Shown: positions 24,079 to 32,516 of the stretch, one piece after another
Numbering within the stretch: the first letter of the stretch is position 1
Layout: the number at the start of each line of letters is the position of its first letter
Assembly: GCA_963695985.1 (NCBI GenBank)
Contig: CAVOIC010000012.1
Span: 186,001 to 250,000, forward strand
From: DATBVX01 sp963695985
GTDB lineage: Bacteria > Pseudomonadota > Gammaproteobacteria > Steroidobacterales > Steroidobacteraceae
Length of the DNA stretch: 64,000 bases
Reading direction: 5' to 3'
Translations under genes and position numbers: made by a program
The notes under the pieces: generated by a model
What the model was told of the DNA's origin: nothing
Seen by the model: only the letters and a program-made list of their open reading frames with translations
Database searches by the model: none

Positions 24079-25253
24079 GTTCGCTCCGCTGGATTGAAGA
24101 GCCGCTCGTGCTCGAGGATTGCATAGCGATCGGTCATGCCGGCGATGTAGTCCGCGACGGCTCGCGCCTTGCCGGCTGCCCCCGTTGCCTCTTCGGCCTT
24201 CAGGGCACTCGCGCAATGTTCTGGCGGCATCAGGCGCACATCCTCGACGAATGCCGTAAACAACTCGCGCACCACGCGCCGCGCCTTGGAAGTCATGCGC
24301 AGCACCTTGTAGTGCCGGTAGACATGCTCGCGCAGGAAGCTCTTGAGTTCTACCTGGCGACTGCGCGCCTCGGTGCTGAAGCCAATGAGAGGCCGGCCGG
24401 CACGCCGAGCCTCGTCGATGTTCACCGGTGCCAGGGCTTCGAGGGCGGCGCGGCTGGTAGTAACCACGTCGTTGACCACGTAATCGATCATGCGCCGCAC
24501 GACTTCATAGACCAGCCGCCTGCCACCGAGCTGCGGATATTGCGCCGTCACCTGGCGGTACTGCTCGCCGAACAGCTCGGTCTGCAGCAACTGCTCGACG
24601 TTGATGAGACCCGCACGCACGCCGTCATCGACATCGTGATTGTTGTAAGCGACTTCGTCCGCGAGGTTGGCGAGCTGCGCCTCCAGCCCCGGCTGCTCGC
24701 GGCGCAGGAACCGCTCTCCGATCTCACCCAGCTGGCGCGCATTCGTCTGCGAGCAGTGCTTGAGAATGCCCTCACGGCACTCGAAGGTGAGGTTCAGCCC
24801 CGGGAATGCCGCGTAGTGATCCTCCAGCTCGTCGACCACCCGCAACGATTGCAGGTTGTGCTCGAAGCCCCCGTACTCGCGCATGCATTCGTTGAGCGCA
24901 TCCTGGCCGGCGTGGCCGAACGGCGTGTGCCCGAGATCGTGCGCCAGGCAGATCGCTTCTGTGAGCGTCTCGTTGAGTTTGAGCACGCGCGCGATGGTGC
25001 GGCCGATCTGGGCCACTTCGAGCGAGTGCGTCACTCGCGTGCGATACAGGTCACCTTCGTGATTGACGAACACCTGCGTCTTGTAGACCAGGCGGCGGAA
25101 TGCAGTGGAGTGAATGATCCGGTCGCGGTCACGCTGGTACTCGCTGCGAAATCGCGGCGGCGGCTCGTCATGGCGGCGCCCGCGCGACTGCGAAGCATGC
25201 GCTGCGTATGGCGCCAGGTCGCCGTCGGCATCGTGGTTGACAGCGACGCTCAC
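24075..25253 (-). CDS. dgt: Deoxyguanosinetriphosphate triphosphohydrolase-like protein
   Basis: 392 residues, HD superfamily. The metal-binding residues appear in RVTHSLEVAQIGR and AHDLGHTPFGHAGQ. Members cut dNTPs to deoxynucleosides and triphosphate; this length fits the dGTPase-like type 2 subgroup rather than the longer E. coli enzyme. GTG 25253 overlaps the aroB stop (GTGA), and its own stop overlaps pyrF, so it is translated as part of a tightly coupled run. Confidence 0.93.
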   Translation of the reverse strand: MSVAVNHDADGDLAPYAAHASQSRGRRHDEPPPRFRSEYQRDRDRIIHSTAFRRLVYKTQVFVNHEGDLYRTRVTHSLEVAQIGRTIARVLKLNETLTEAICLAHDLGHTPFGHAGQDALNECMREYGGFEHNLQSLRVVDELEDHYAAFPGLNLTFECREGILKHCSQTNARQLGEIGERFLRREQPGLEAQLANLADEVAYNNHDVDDGVRAGLINVEQLLQTELFGEQYRQVTAQYPQLGGRRLVYEVVRRMIDYVVNDVVTTSRAALEALAPVNIDEARRAGRPLIGFSTEARSRQVELKSFLREHVYRHYKVLRMTSKARRVVRELFTAFVEDVRLMPPEHCASALKAEEATGAAGKARAVADYIAGMTDRYAILEHERLFNPAERT

Positions 25254-26329
25254 GGGCCCAGGAACTCCTGCAGTGTGGCGCGCAGTTGGCTCTCGTCAAA
25301 GTCGCTGCTGACACGCGCGGCGCCGAGCGCGGGCAACAGCACCAGCCGCAGCCGGCCGTCCTTCACCTTCTTATCGAGCTGCATGAATTGCAGCGTGCGC
25401 GCCGCGCCCAGCGGCGGCACCGATGTCGGCAGACCCGCCCGCTGCAACAGGATCCTGACCCTTTGCACGTCGGAATGGCCGAGCCAGCCGAGCCGCGCGG
25501 AAAGGTCGGCAGCCATCAGCAGGCCGATCGCGACGGCCTCGCCGTGCAGCCATTCGCGGTAGCCCGTGGCTGCCTCGAGTGCGTGCGCGAACGTGTGACC
25601 GAGGTTCAACAGCGCACGGATACCCTGCTCACGCTCATCAGCGGCGACGATCCGTGCCTTCGCCTCGCACGAGCGCCGCACCGCGTGTGCGAGCGCCTCG
25701 CCGCCGCAGGCCAGCAGCTCATTGAGCGCGCCCTCGATCCACTCGAGAAACGCGACGTCGCAAATCAGCCCGTACTTGATCACTTCCGCAAGCCCGGCGC
25801 GCAACTCGCGCGGCGGCAGCGTACGCAGGGTCGCGATATCGGACAGCACGCCGACCGGCTGATGGAAGGCGCCGATCAGGTTCTTGCCGGCCGGATGATT
25901 CACTCCGGTCTTGCCGCCGACGGCCGAATCGACCTGCGCCAGCAGGGTTGTGGGTACCTGCAGGTACGCGATCCCGCGCTGATAGCACGCGGCGGCGAAC
26001 CCGGCCATGTCCCCTACGACGCCACCACCCAACGCCACGATCGCACCGTCACGGTGCAGCTTGGCGGCGGCGAGGGCGTCGAAGATCGTGCCGAGCGTCG
26101 CGAGATTCTTGAACTCCTCGCCATCGGGGAGGCTGTGGGTGGCGACACTGCGCTCCCCCAGGCCTCGCATCAGGACCGGCAGGTGCAGCCGTGCCAGTGT
26201 ATCGTTCGTGACGACCAGAACGTTTCGCTGCGGCAGCAGCCGATCCAGGACCTGCCGATCCGACAACAGGTTCTCGCCGATAACGATCGGGTAGCTGCGA
26301 GTCCCAAGATCAATGCTGAGTGGCTGCAC
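25250..26329 (-). CDS. aroB: 3-dehydroquinate synthase
   Basis: 359 residues. It converts DAHP to 3-dehydroquinate in the shikimate pathway using NAD+ and a divalent metal. Family motifs present: PDGEEFKNL, GGGVVGDMAGFAA, PTTLLAQVDSAVGGKTGVN and LNLGHTFAHALE with metal-binding His. It lies 105 bases after aroK, the usual partner order, and overlaps dgt. Confidence 0.97.
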   Translation of the reverse strand: MQPLSIDLGTRSYPIVIGENLLSDRQVLDRLLPQRNVLVVTNDTLARLHLPVLMRGLGERSVATHSLPDGEEFKNLATLGTIFDALAAAKLHRDGAIVALGGGVVGDMAGFAAACYQRGIAYLQVPTTLLAQVDSAVGGKTGVNHPAGKNLIGAFHQPVGVLSDIATLRTLPPRELRAGLAEVIKYGLICDVAFLEWIEGALNELLACGGEALAHAVRRSCEAKARIVAADEREQGIRALLNLGHTFAHALEAATGYREWLHGEAVAIGLLMAADLSARLGWLGHSDVQRVRILLQRAGLPTSVPPLGAARTLQFMQLDKKVKDGRLRLVLLPALGAARVSSDFDESQLRATLQEFLGP

Positions 26330-26434
26330 TTGAAACCCGGGTGAGAGGCGGGCTGGCCACCTGGCCGGCCGGCTTTTGCGGCGCGCAGTATAAAGGCGTT
26401 GCGCGCAGAGTGCAGTCGTCGTCGGAAGGGCCGG

Positions 26435-26971
26435 CTACAAGGCAGCAGGTATCGCGCGTTCGTGGAGCAGCCGCTGCACGTCCTCGGCGACCGACTGGAC
26501 ACGACGGCCGTCCGTCGACACGGTGATATCAGCGATCTCCGTGTACAGGGGGGCCCGCTCCTGCATTAGCTCATCGAGCCGGGCCCGTGGATCGCCGTTG
26601 AGCAGCAACGGGCGATGCCGGCCGTGCCGAGTGCGCTCGAGCTGCTGGCGCACCGAGGTCTGTAAGTACACGACGCAGCCCCGCGTGGCGAGCGCCTGCC
26701 GGTTGTCGGCTCGCAGCACCGCCCCGCCTCCCGTGGCCAGGACGATCGGTTCCAGGTGCGTCAGGAGCTCAATGACCTCGTGTTCCCGCACCCGGAAGCC
26801 GCTCTCACCCTCCTTTTCGAAGATGAAGGCGATGTCGACCCCGGTGCGGCTCTCGATTTCGGCGTCGCTGTCGTGGAACGGGAACTTGAGCGCACGCGCC
26901 AGATGCCGTCCGACGGCCGTCTTGCCCGAACCCATCGGTCCGATCAGGAAGATGTTGCGTTTCGTGAGCAT
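26435..26971 (-). CDS. aroK: Shikimate kinase
   Basis: 178 residues from ATG 26971; an in-frame start at 27010 would add 13 residues not usual in the family. The P-loop is GPMGSGKT, shikimate binding is shown by DSDAEIE and the ATGGGAVLR stretch, and the lid Arg lies in RHRPLL. It phosphorylates shikimate with ATP. It sits 62 bases after pilQ, the classical pilQ-aroK-aroB arrangement. Confidence 0.96.
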   Translation of the reverse strand: MLTKRNIFLIGPMGSGKTAVGRHLARALKFPFHDSDAEIESRTGVDIAFIFEKEGESGFRVREHEVIELLTHLEPIVLATGGGAVLRADNRQALATRGCVVYLQTSVRQQLERTRHGRHRPLLLNGDPRARLDELMQERAPLYTEIADITVSTDGRRVQSVAEDVQRLLHERAIPAAL

Positions 26972-27033
26972 CAAAAGCACGCGGCCGCTTGTCAGCGGCC
27001 GCGTATCCACTGCACTCGTTACGCGCGCGGCGG

Positions 27034-29232
27034 TCAGTAGAGATTCGCGCCCTCGCGCAGGATCCGCGGCGTAATGAAGATCAACAACTCGTCCTTGTTG
27101 TTGGTCTTGCTCTTGTTCTTGAACAAGAAACCGATGCCCGGGATATCGCCCAGCCAGGGCACCTTGGTCTCGGTCTCGCGGAACTCGGTCTCCATGATGC
27201 CGCCGAGCACCACTGTCTGACCGTCATTCACCAGCACCTGCGTGACGATCTCACGTGTATCGATGGACGGCACGTTGACGCCCGCCGAGGTCACAATCAC
27301 CTGACCTATGCTGTCCTTGCTGACAGTGAGATCCATGATGATGCGGTTGTCCGGCGTAATCTGCGGCGTAACGCGCAGCGCCAGCACCGCCTTCTTGAAC
27401 TGAATAGTCGTCGCACCGCTCGAGGCTGCTTCCTGATACGGAATTTCCGTGCCCTGTTCGATCACGGCCTCGCGCTGGTTCGCGGTCACTACGCGCGGCG
27501 CCGAGACGATCTCGCCACGACCCTCGGCCTGGGCAGCCGACAGCTCGAGGTCGACGATGAAGTCCGAATCCAGCAACGTGAGCGCGAAGCGGCCCGCCGG
27601 GTTGGCGACCGGCAGATTCACCATGTAGCGGTCGTTCACGGCCGGCAGGCTCACGGCCGGCGGTGTACCCGCTGGCGCGTTGTTGTTGTTCGGCTGCAGG
27701 ATGATGTCATCGTCCTCGCGGCCGACACCCGCACTCGAGACCACGCCGGCGGAATTGGTACCGCCGAATCCCAACCCGTTCTGGTCCGCGATGGCAGTCG
27801 CACCGAAACGCACGCCGAGGTTGCGCGAGAAGTCATCGTTGGCGATGACGATGCGCGCTTCGATCAGCACCTGCCGGATCGGAATGTCCAGCGTCGAAAC
27901 GAGCCGCCGGATGTCCTGCAGCCGGTCCGCGGTGTCCTGGACCAGGAGCGTATTGGTGCGCTCATCAATGGTTACGCTGCCGCGCCCCGAAAGCAGTGAA
28001 TTGTTGCCCGAGGACTTGATCAGACCAGCGAGATCCGCGGCCTTGGCGTAATTGACCTGTACGTACTCGGTGCGCAACGGCGAAAGCTCCTGCAGATCTT
28101 TGCGCGCTGCCAGCTCGGCCTTCTCGCGCGCCGCCAGCTCCTCGGTGGGCGCGACGATGATGACATTGCCCTCACGCCGCTTGTCGAGGCCTTTGGTGCG
28201 CAGGACGATGTCGAGTGCCTGGTCCCAGGGGACGTTCTGCAGGCGCAACGTGACGTTGCCCTGCACCGAGTCGCTCACCACGATGTTCTGCCCGCTCGTA
28301 TCAGCCAGCAGCTGCAATACCGCGCGCGTCTCGATATCCTGGAAGTTGAGCGTCAGCCGGTCACCGGTGTATTCCTTCTTCTCCTCCGCGGCCGCCGAAG
28401 ATCTCACCGCCGGCTTGATTTCGACGGTGTATTGATTGTCGGTCTGGTAGGCGAGTTGCTCGAAATCGCCGGTGGCCGAGATCACCAGCCGCGAGCTGTC
28501 GTTGACCTTGAGCGCGTCGACGTTCTGCACCGGTGTGGCGAAGTCGGTCACGTCGAAACGGCGCATCAGCTCCGCCGGGAGTGAGGCGCCCGCGAAATCG
28601 ACCACGATTTGCGTGCCCTGCTGGCGCAGGTTCACGGGCGTGCGTGGGTCGCTCAGTTCCACGATCACGCGTCCGGCACCATCCGGCGCGCGTCGGAAAT
28701 CGATGTTACGAATGCTGCGCGGACCACTGGCCGCGGCGCTGCGGCTCGGTGCCGCTCCGCCTCCAGCAGTCGCGGCTGGTTCGGCAGCGGCCTGCTGCGA
28801 ACCACCGATCATGACCAGGATGTTGTTGCCGTCGACGCGCGTCTGGTAAGGCATGAGAGAGTCGAGGTTGAGCACCAAGCGCGTACGTCCGCCTGCCTCG
28901 GCGGCCAGAATCGTATCGACACCGCCGGATTTAACGTCGATGCGACGATTCTGCAGAGCCAGGCTCGTATTCGGCAGATCCAACGCGATGCGGGCCGGCC
29001 GATCGATGGTGAAGGTCAGCGGTTCCGGTGCCGGTCCGCTCAGGCGCAGCCGCAGCTGCAGTTGGTGGCCGGGCAACGTCTGCACGTCGATCGCCTGCAG
29101 CTTCAGTCCCTCCGCGGGCTGAGCCGCTGCTAGACCGGGCAGCGCAGTCGCGAGCACGGCCAGCAACGCGACACCGAGTGCGCTGCGAACACCTGCTCCC
29201 AGAGCGAGCCAAAGCCGATTCATCCCACTCAT
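27034..29232 (-). CDS. pilQ: Type IV pilus secretin PilQ
   Basis: 732 residues. Signal peptide (to about AAAQ), an AMIN domain that binds peptidoglycan, a STN/N0 domain, NolW/N1 repeats, then the secretin barrel with the VPWLGDIPGIGFLFK signature near the C-terminus. It forms the outer-membrane pore through which the pilus is extruded. An internal stretch with several Asn and Gly (about 490-530) is a flexible insert. ATG 29232 has AAGGGAG upstream. Last pilus gene of pilMNOPQ. Confidence 0.97.
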   Translation of the reverse strand: MSGMNRLWLALGAGVRSALGVALLAVLATALPGLAAAQPAEGLKLQAIDVQTLPGHQLQLRLRLSGPAPEPLTFTIDRPARIALDLPNTSLALQNRRIDVKSGGVDTILAAEAGGRTRLVLNLDSLMPYQTRVDGNNILVMIGGSQQAAAEPAATAGGGAAPSRSAAASGPRSIRNIDFRRAPDGAGRVIVELSDPRTPVNLRQQGTQIVVDFAGASLPAELMRRFDVTDFATPVQNVDALKVNDSSRLVISATGDFEQLAYQTDNQYTVEIKPAVRSSAAAEEKKEYTGDRLTLNFQDIETRAVLQLLADTSGQNIVVSDSVQGNVTLRLQNVPWDQALDIVLRTKGLDKRREGNVIIVAPTEELAAREKAELAARKDLQELSPLRTEYVQVNYAKAADLAGLIKSSGNNSLLSGRGSVTIDERTNTLLVQDTADRLQDIRRLVSTLDIPIRQVLIEARIVIANDDFSRNLGVRFGATAIADQNGLGFGGTNSAGVVSSAGVGREDDDIILQPNNNNAPAGTPPAVSLPAVNDRYMVNLPVANPAGRFALTLLDSDFIVDLELSAAQAEGRGEIVSAPRVVTANQREAVIEQGTEIPYQEAASSGATTIQFKKAVLALRVTPQITPDNRIIMDLTVSKDSIGQVIVTSAGVNVPSIDTREIVTQVLVNDGQTVVLGGIMETEFRETETKVPWLGDIPGIGFLFKNKSKTNNKDELLIFITPRILREGANLY

Positions 29233-29252
29233 TGTGAACGCTCCCTTACAGA

Positions 29253-29768
29253 TCAGTCTTTCAGGCCCAGGGCAGCCGGCCGCTCCATGTAGCCGCCCAT
29301 GCCGTCCGGAACGATCTCGACTAACGAAATCTTGGCGTCGGATATGGAAACGATCTTGCCGTCGTTCTGACCGACATACTGGCCCGGCAGAACGCGGTGC
29401 ACGAGGCCGTCCTTGGTCTGCACCAGGCCGAACTGTCGGCCTTCGAGCTTCAACGTACCCACCATCTTCAGCGTATCGAGCGAAAACTGCTCGAGGAATT
29501 CGCGGTTGCGCTTGGTATCCGGGCGCACACCGTTGTTCGCCGAAGCCGGCGCAGCCGGCGCGAACGGCGAGCGCATGTCCGCATCACTGTACGCGAAAGT
29601 CTCGTACGGCTTGACCTCGGGCAGCGGCTCGATGCGGCCGCCCGGGCGCTGCTTGACCTCCGCGATCCACTGTTGCAGCTCATCTTGCCCGCTCGAACAG
29701 CCGACAAGGAGTGCCGCCCCGGCCACGGCCAGGGCCACCAACGTCACTTTTCTACCCAGCTCGCGCAT
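29253..29768 (-). CDS. pilP: Type IV pilus assembly lipoprotein PilP
   Basis: 171 residues. A lipoprotein signal ends at the lipobox LLVGC. An extended Pro-rich linker leads to a small beta-domain (RQFGLVQTKDGLVHRVLPGQYVG) that contacts the secretin. Two starts are possible: ATG 29768, giving a normal lipoprotein signal with GAGAG upstream, and ATG 29801, which overlaps the pilO stop as ATGA. The first is preferred. Confidence 0.94.
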   Translation of the reverse strand: MRELGRKVTLVALAVAGAALLVGCSSGQDELQQWIAEVKQRPGGRIEPLPEVKPYETFAYSDADMRSPFAPAAPASANNGVRPDTKRNREFLEQFSLDTLKMVGTLKLEGRQFGLVQTKDGLVHRVLPGQYVGQNDGKIVSISDAKISLVEIVPDGMGGYMERPAALGLKD

Positions 29769-29797
29769 GCAGTTCTCTCTCACGCGTCCTGCCGCAC

Positions 29798-30442
29798 TCA
29801 TGTCTTCTTGCTCGCCGGCTTGGCAGCCTTGCCCGCATCGCCCTTGTCCTCGTCTTCTTCGAGATAGCGGTACGTCTTGGCGGTGACATCGAGCACCAGC
29901 TGATCGATGGAGTCCTTGTTCTCGGGACGGATCTCAATGTCGTGCAAGGTCACGATGCGCGGCAGCGCCGCGATCCCGCTCACAAAGTTGCCGAGCTGGT
30001 GGTAGCTGCCCGTCAAGCGGATCTTGATCGGCAGCTCCGCATAGAAATCCCGGCGGACTTCGCTGGATGGCTGGAACAGTTTCTCTTCCAGCCCGGCAGC
30101 GAGGCCGGTCTGCGAGATGTCGACCAGCAGGCTCGGCACTTCAGTCTTGCCGGGGAGCTGTCGCAGCATGGCGCCGAAGGAACGCTCCATGTCCTTCAGC
30201 TGCTCCTTATAAGCCTGGAAATTCGCGGCCTTGCGCTGCTTCTGCTCGAAGGTCTGGCGCAGCTCCTGCTCTTCCTGCTGTGCGCGCAAGAGCTCGGGGC
30301 GCTGGTTCTGCCACACGAAATAATAGGAGGCGAACAGCGCCACTACCAGGAAGACGACGCCTATCAGGCCCCAGCGAAATACCGCGGGCCAGCGCCCAAT
30401 GTCGCGGCGATCCAGATTGCGAATGTCGTCGAGGAAGGCCAT
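29798..30442 (-). CDS. pilO: Type IV pilus inner-membrane platform protein PilO
   Basis: 214 residues: a short cytoplasmic N-terminus, one transmembrane helix (about 25-45, FRWGLIGVVFLVVALFASYY), a coiled coil, then a periplasmic ferredoxin-like domain. It pairs with PilN to couple PilM to PilP and PilQ. The C-terminus is Lys/Asp-rich (SKKT end). It lies three bases after pilN in the pilMNOPQ cluster. Confidence 0.95.
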   Translation of the reverse strand: MAFLDDIRNLDRRDIGRWPAVFRWGLIGVVFLVVALFASYYFVWQNQRPELLRAQQEEQELRQTFEQKQRKAANFQAYKEQLKDMERSFGAMLRQLPGKTEVPSLLVDISQTGLAAGLEEKLFQPSSEVRRDFYAELPIKIRLTGSYHQLGNFVSGIAALPRIVTLHDIEIRPENKDSIDQLVLDVTAKTYRYLEEDEDKGDAGKAAKPASKKT

Positions 30443-30445
30443 GGC

Positions 30446-31003
30446 TTACTCCTCGCCCGGCAACTGCACGCCGACCTGGTTGGCGAACAACGTGAACTCG
30501 CTGCCGAGCGCCGCGTCCTTCTTGGTCTCGACCACTTCAAGCTCCGGATTCTTGAGCCACTCCGAATCATCGATGTTGCGCATGAACGCCGACACGCGCG
30601 TGCTCGACTGCGCCATGCCCTTGAGCTCGAGGCGCTTTTCGACCTGTTTGACGGAGGTCAGGTAGACACCATCCGGCAGGGTGCGCACCATCTGGTCGAA
30701 CAGGTGCACGACTTCGGGCCGCGAGCGCTGCAGTTTCTGAATGATTTCCATGCGCGCGATGAGGCGCTGCTTCTGGTTCTCGAGGCCGAGAATTTCGGTG
30801 ATCTGCCGGTCGAGTTTGGCGATTTCATCCTTCAGCAGCTGATTCTTCTCATTCTGCTGGTCGATGCGGCCGGAGACGATCAGCGACAGCAGCAGGGTAA
30901 CGAGGCCGCCGACGGCGACCGCTCCGATCGCAGCGAATGAAAATTCGCGCTGGCGCTTCTTGCGTTGCTCTGCACGCCAGGGCAGTAGGTTGATTCTTGG
31001 CAT
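30446..31003 (-). CDS. pilN: Type IV pilus inner-membrane platform protein PilN
   Basis: 185 residues. It begins with the conserved cytoplasmic MPRINLLPWR motif that docks into PilM. A transmembrane helix (about 22-45), a long coiled coil and a periplasmic alpha/beta domain follow. Its ATG shares one base with the pilM stop (TGATG), so the two are translationally coupled. Confidence 0.96.
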   Translation of the reverse strand: MPRINLLPWRAEQRKKRQREFSFAAIGAVAVGGLVTLLLSLIVSGRIDQQNEKNQLLKDEIAKLDRQITEILGLENQKQRLIARMEIIQKLQRSRPEVVHLFDQMVRTLPDGVYLTSVKQVEKRLELKGMAQSSTRVSAFMRNIDDSEWLKNPELEVVETKKDAALGSEFTLFANQVGVQLPGEE

Positions 31004-32064
31004 CAGTCGAAGCTCCGCAGTGCGAGCCCACAGGCAGTGAGCAACGCGGTGGCGTCTTTCTTTACCGCCTGCGCTTTGGCGCGGGAGGACAACTTCATCT
31101 GGCCGAGAGGATCGCCGCGTTCGGCAGGAATGCCGACCCGGCTGGCGATCACATCATCGACGCCGGCGATGTTGGCGCAGCCACCGCACACGAGAATCTT
31201 TTCGGGCTGCTCACGACCACTGCCGGAAGCGAGGTAGAACTGCAGCGAGCGGCTCACCTGCTGCGTCATGTCGTCGATGAACGGATCGAGCACTTCAGGC
31301 TGGTAGTTGCTGGGCAGGCCGCCTTCCTTCTTGGCGCGCCCTGCCTCTTCCATGGAAAGCCCGTAGGTGCGCATGATTTCCTCGGTGAGCTGCTGCCCGC
31401 CGAATGCGAAGTCACGCGTGTAGACGACTTTGAGATCCTTGAGCACGCTGAACGTAGTGCTGCTGGCACCGAAATCGATGACCGCGATGGCGCGATCGAT
31501 GCCGCCATCAGGCATCTGATGCACGAGCAGCTTGCAGGCATTCTCCAGCGCGAAGGCCTCGACATCCACGATGCGCGCAGTCAGACCCGCGGCCTGAACC
31601 GCGGCCACCCGCTGCTCGACGTTCTCGGTGCGCGTGGCCACCAGCAGCACGTCCAGCATTTCCGGATCCTTTTCCGAGGGTCCGATGCGCTGGAAGTCGT
31701 AGCTCACTTCTTCCATTGGGAACGGGATGTACTGGTCGGCCTGCATCTCGACTTGGCCTTCCAGCTCGTTCTCGCCGAGCGTCTTCGGCATCTGGATGAT
31801 TTTGGTGATCGCTGCATCGCCACTGATGGCGATCGCGGCTTCACGGCTCTTGGCGCCGGAGCGTTTCACGGCGCGACGAATGGCTTCGCCGACGGCCTCC
31901 GCATCGACGATCGCTTTTTCGTTGATCGCATTGTGCGGTGTCGGCTCGGCGGCGTACGACTCGACGCGATACTGACCCCCGCCCATGCTGAGCTCGATGA
32001 GCTTGACCGAGGAGGTCGTTATGTCGAGCCCCAGAAGCGGGCGATATTTCGGACCAAACAGCAC
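31003..32064 (-). CDS. pilM: Type IV pilus assembly ATPase-like protein PilM
   Basis: 353 residues, actin/FtsA-like fold. Typical marks are GLDITTSSVKLIEL at the start (nucleotide phosphate binding), IDFGASSTTFSVL in the middle and KILVCGGCANIAGV near the end. It binds the PilN N-terminus on the cytoplasmic face. First gene of the leftward pilMNOPQ-aroK-aroB-dgt-pyrF run; a promoter element lies at 32135-32143. Confidence 0.97.
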   Translation of the reverse strand: MLFGPKYRPLLGLDITTSSVKLIELSMGGGQYRVESYAAEPTPHNAINEKAIVDAEAVGEAIRRAVKRSGAKSREAAIAISGDAAITKIIQMPKTLGENELEGQVEMQADQYIPFPMEEVSYDFQRIGPSEKDPEMLDVLLVATRTENVEQRVAAVQAAGLTARIVDVEAFALENACKLLVHQMPDGGIDRAIAVIDFGASSTTFSVLKDLKVVYTRDFAFGGQQLTEEIMRTYGLSMEEAGRAKKEGGLPSNYQPEVLDPFIDDMTQQVSRSLQFYLASGSGREQPEKILVCGGCANIAGVDDVIASRVGIPAERGDPLGQMKLSSRAKAQAVKKDATALLTACGLALRSFD

Positions 32065-32134
32065 AGCATTTTCCCTTGTTGATTCAGCGCATTAAGTGCC
32101 TAAACGCAGACCCGGGAGCAAAAAAGCGGGCAAA

Positions 32135-32143
32135 GTTATAGCA
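32135..32143 (-). promoter_or_regulatory. Extended -10 element for the pilM operon
   Basis: On the minus strand TGC-TATAAC is an extended -10 with 5 of 6 consensus -10 bases. The predicted start is about 65 bases before the pilM ATG. A TTGATT lies 14 bases upstream, too close for a standard -35, consistent with dependence on the extended -10. Confidence 0.45.
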
Positions 32144-32467
32144 GTGAACTGTTAAATCAAGCGTGACTACATTCACACAATGATCGCGCGAATTCGATTC
32201 CGCGAGATCGAGTCGCACCACTGCTAACCGTGCACTGTCGGGAGCGAACGCAACATAACTTATTGGCGTCGGCAGAACGCGGAGCCGAAGGCAGCGGAGA
32301 GTTCCTGGCGGCACACATGAACGAGCCGGAACGAATGCGTTAGTGAGTCAGCCCACAAGAAATCCGTTAGTTTCTCGTCCGGCAGTCCTGCTATCGTCAG
32401 CCAGATCCCGTCAACCGTGGCTCTTGGTTCGCTGTCGAGTCGGTGAGTCAACCCCCTGATCCCGGGG

Positions 32468-32473
32468 TAATAT
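32468..32473 (+). promoter_or_regulatory. Candidate -10 for the PBP1A gene
   Basis: TAATAT lies about 44 bases before the GTG start of the PBP1A gene. No good -35 is seen at 16-18 bases upstream, so the call rests on the -10 and its position. Confidence 0.3.
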
Positions 32474-32516
32474 GCATAACCGCCTTCGCTAAAGCAAGAA
32501 CTTAGAGTTCCTTCCT

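Larger units (their letters stand above)
32065..32516. other. Divergent intergenic region between pilM and PBP1A
   Basis: 452 bases with no convincing gene; the one open frame on the minus strand (32260-32451) has no domain or ribosome site. It is visibly richer in A and T than its surroundings and should carry both divergent promoters, for which candidate -10 elements are listed separately. The remaining 300 bases in the middle show no further structure by eye. Confidence 0.5.

Noticed and set aside
32260..32451. 63-codon minus-strand frame in the pilM/PBP1A gap
   Set aside because: No ribosome site, no domain, and it would interrupt the region expected to carry two divergent promoters.
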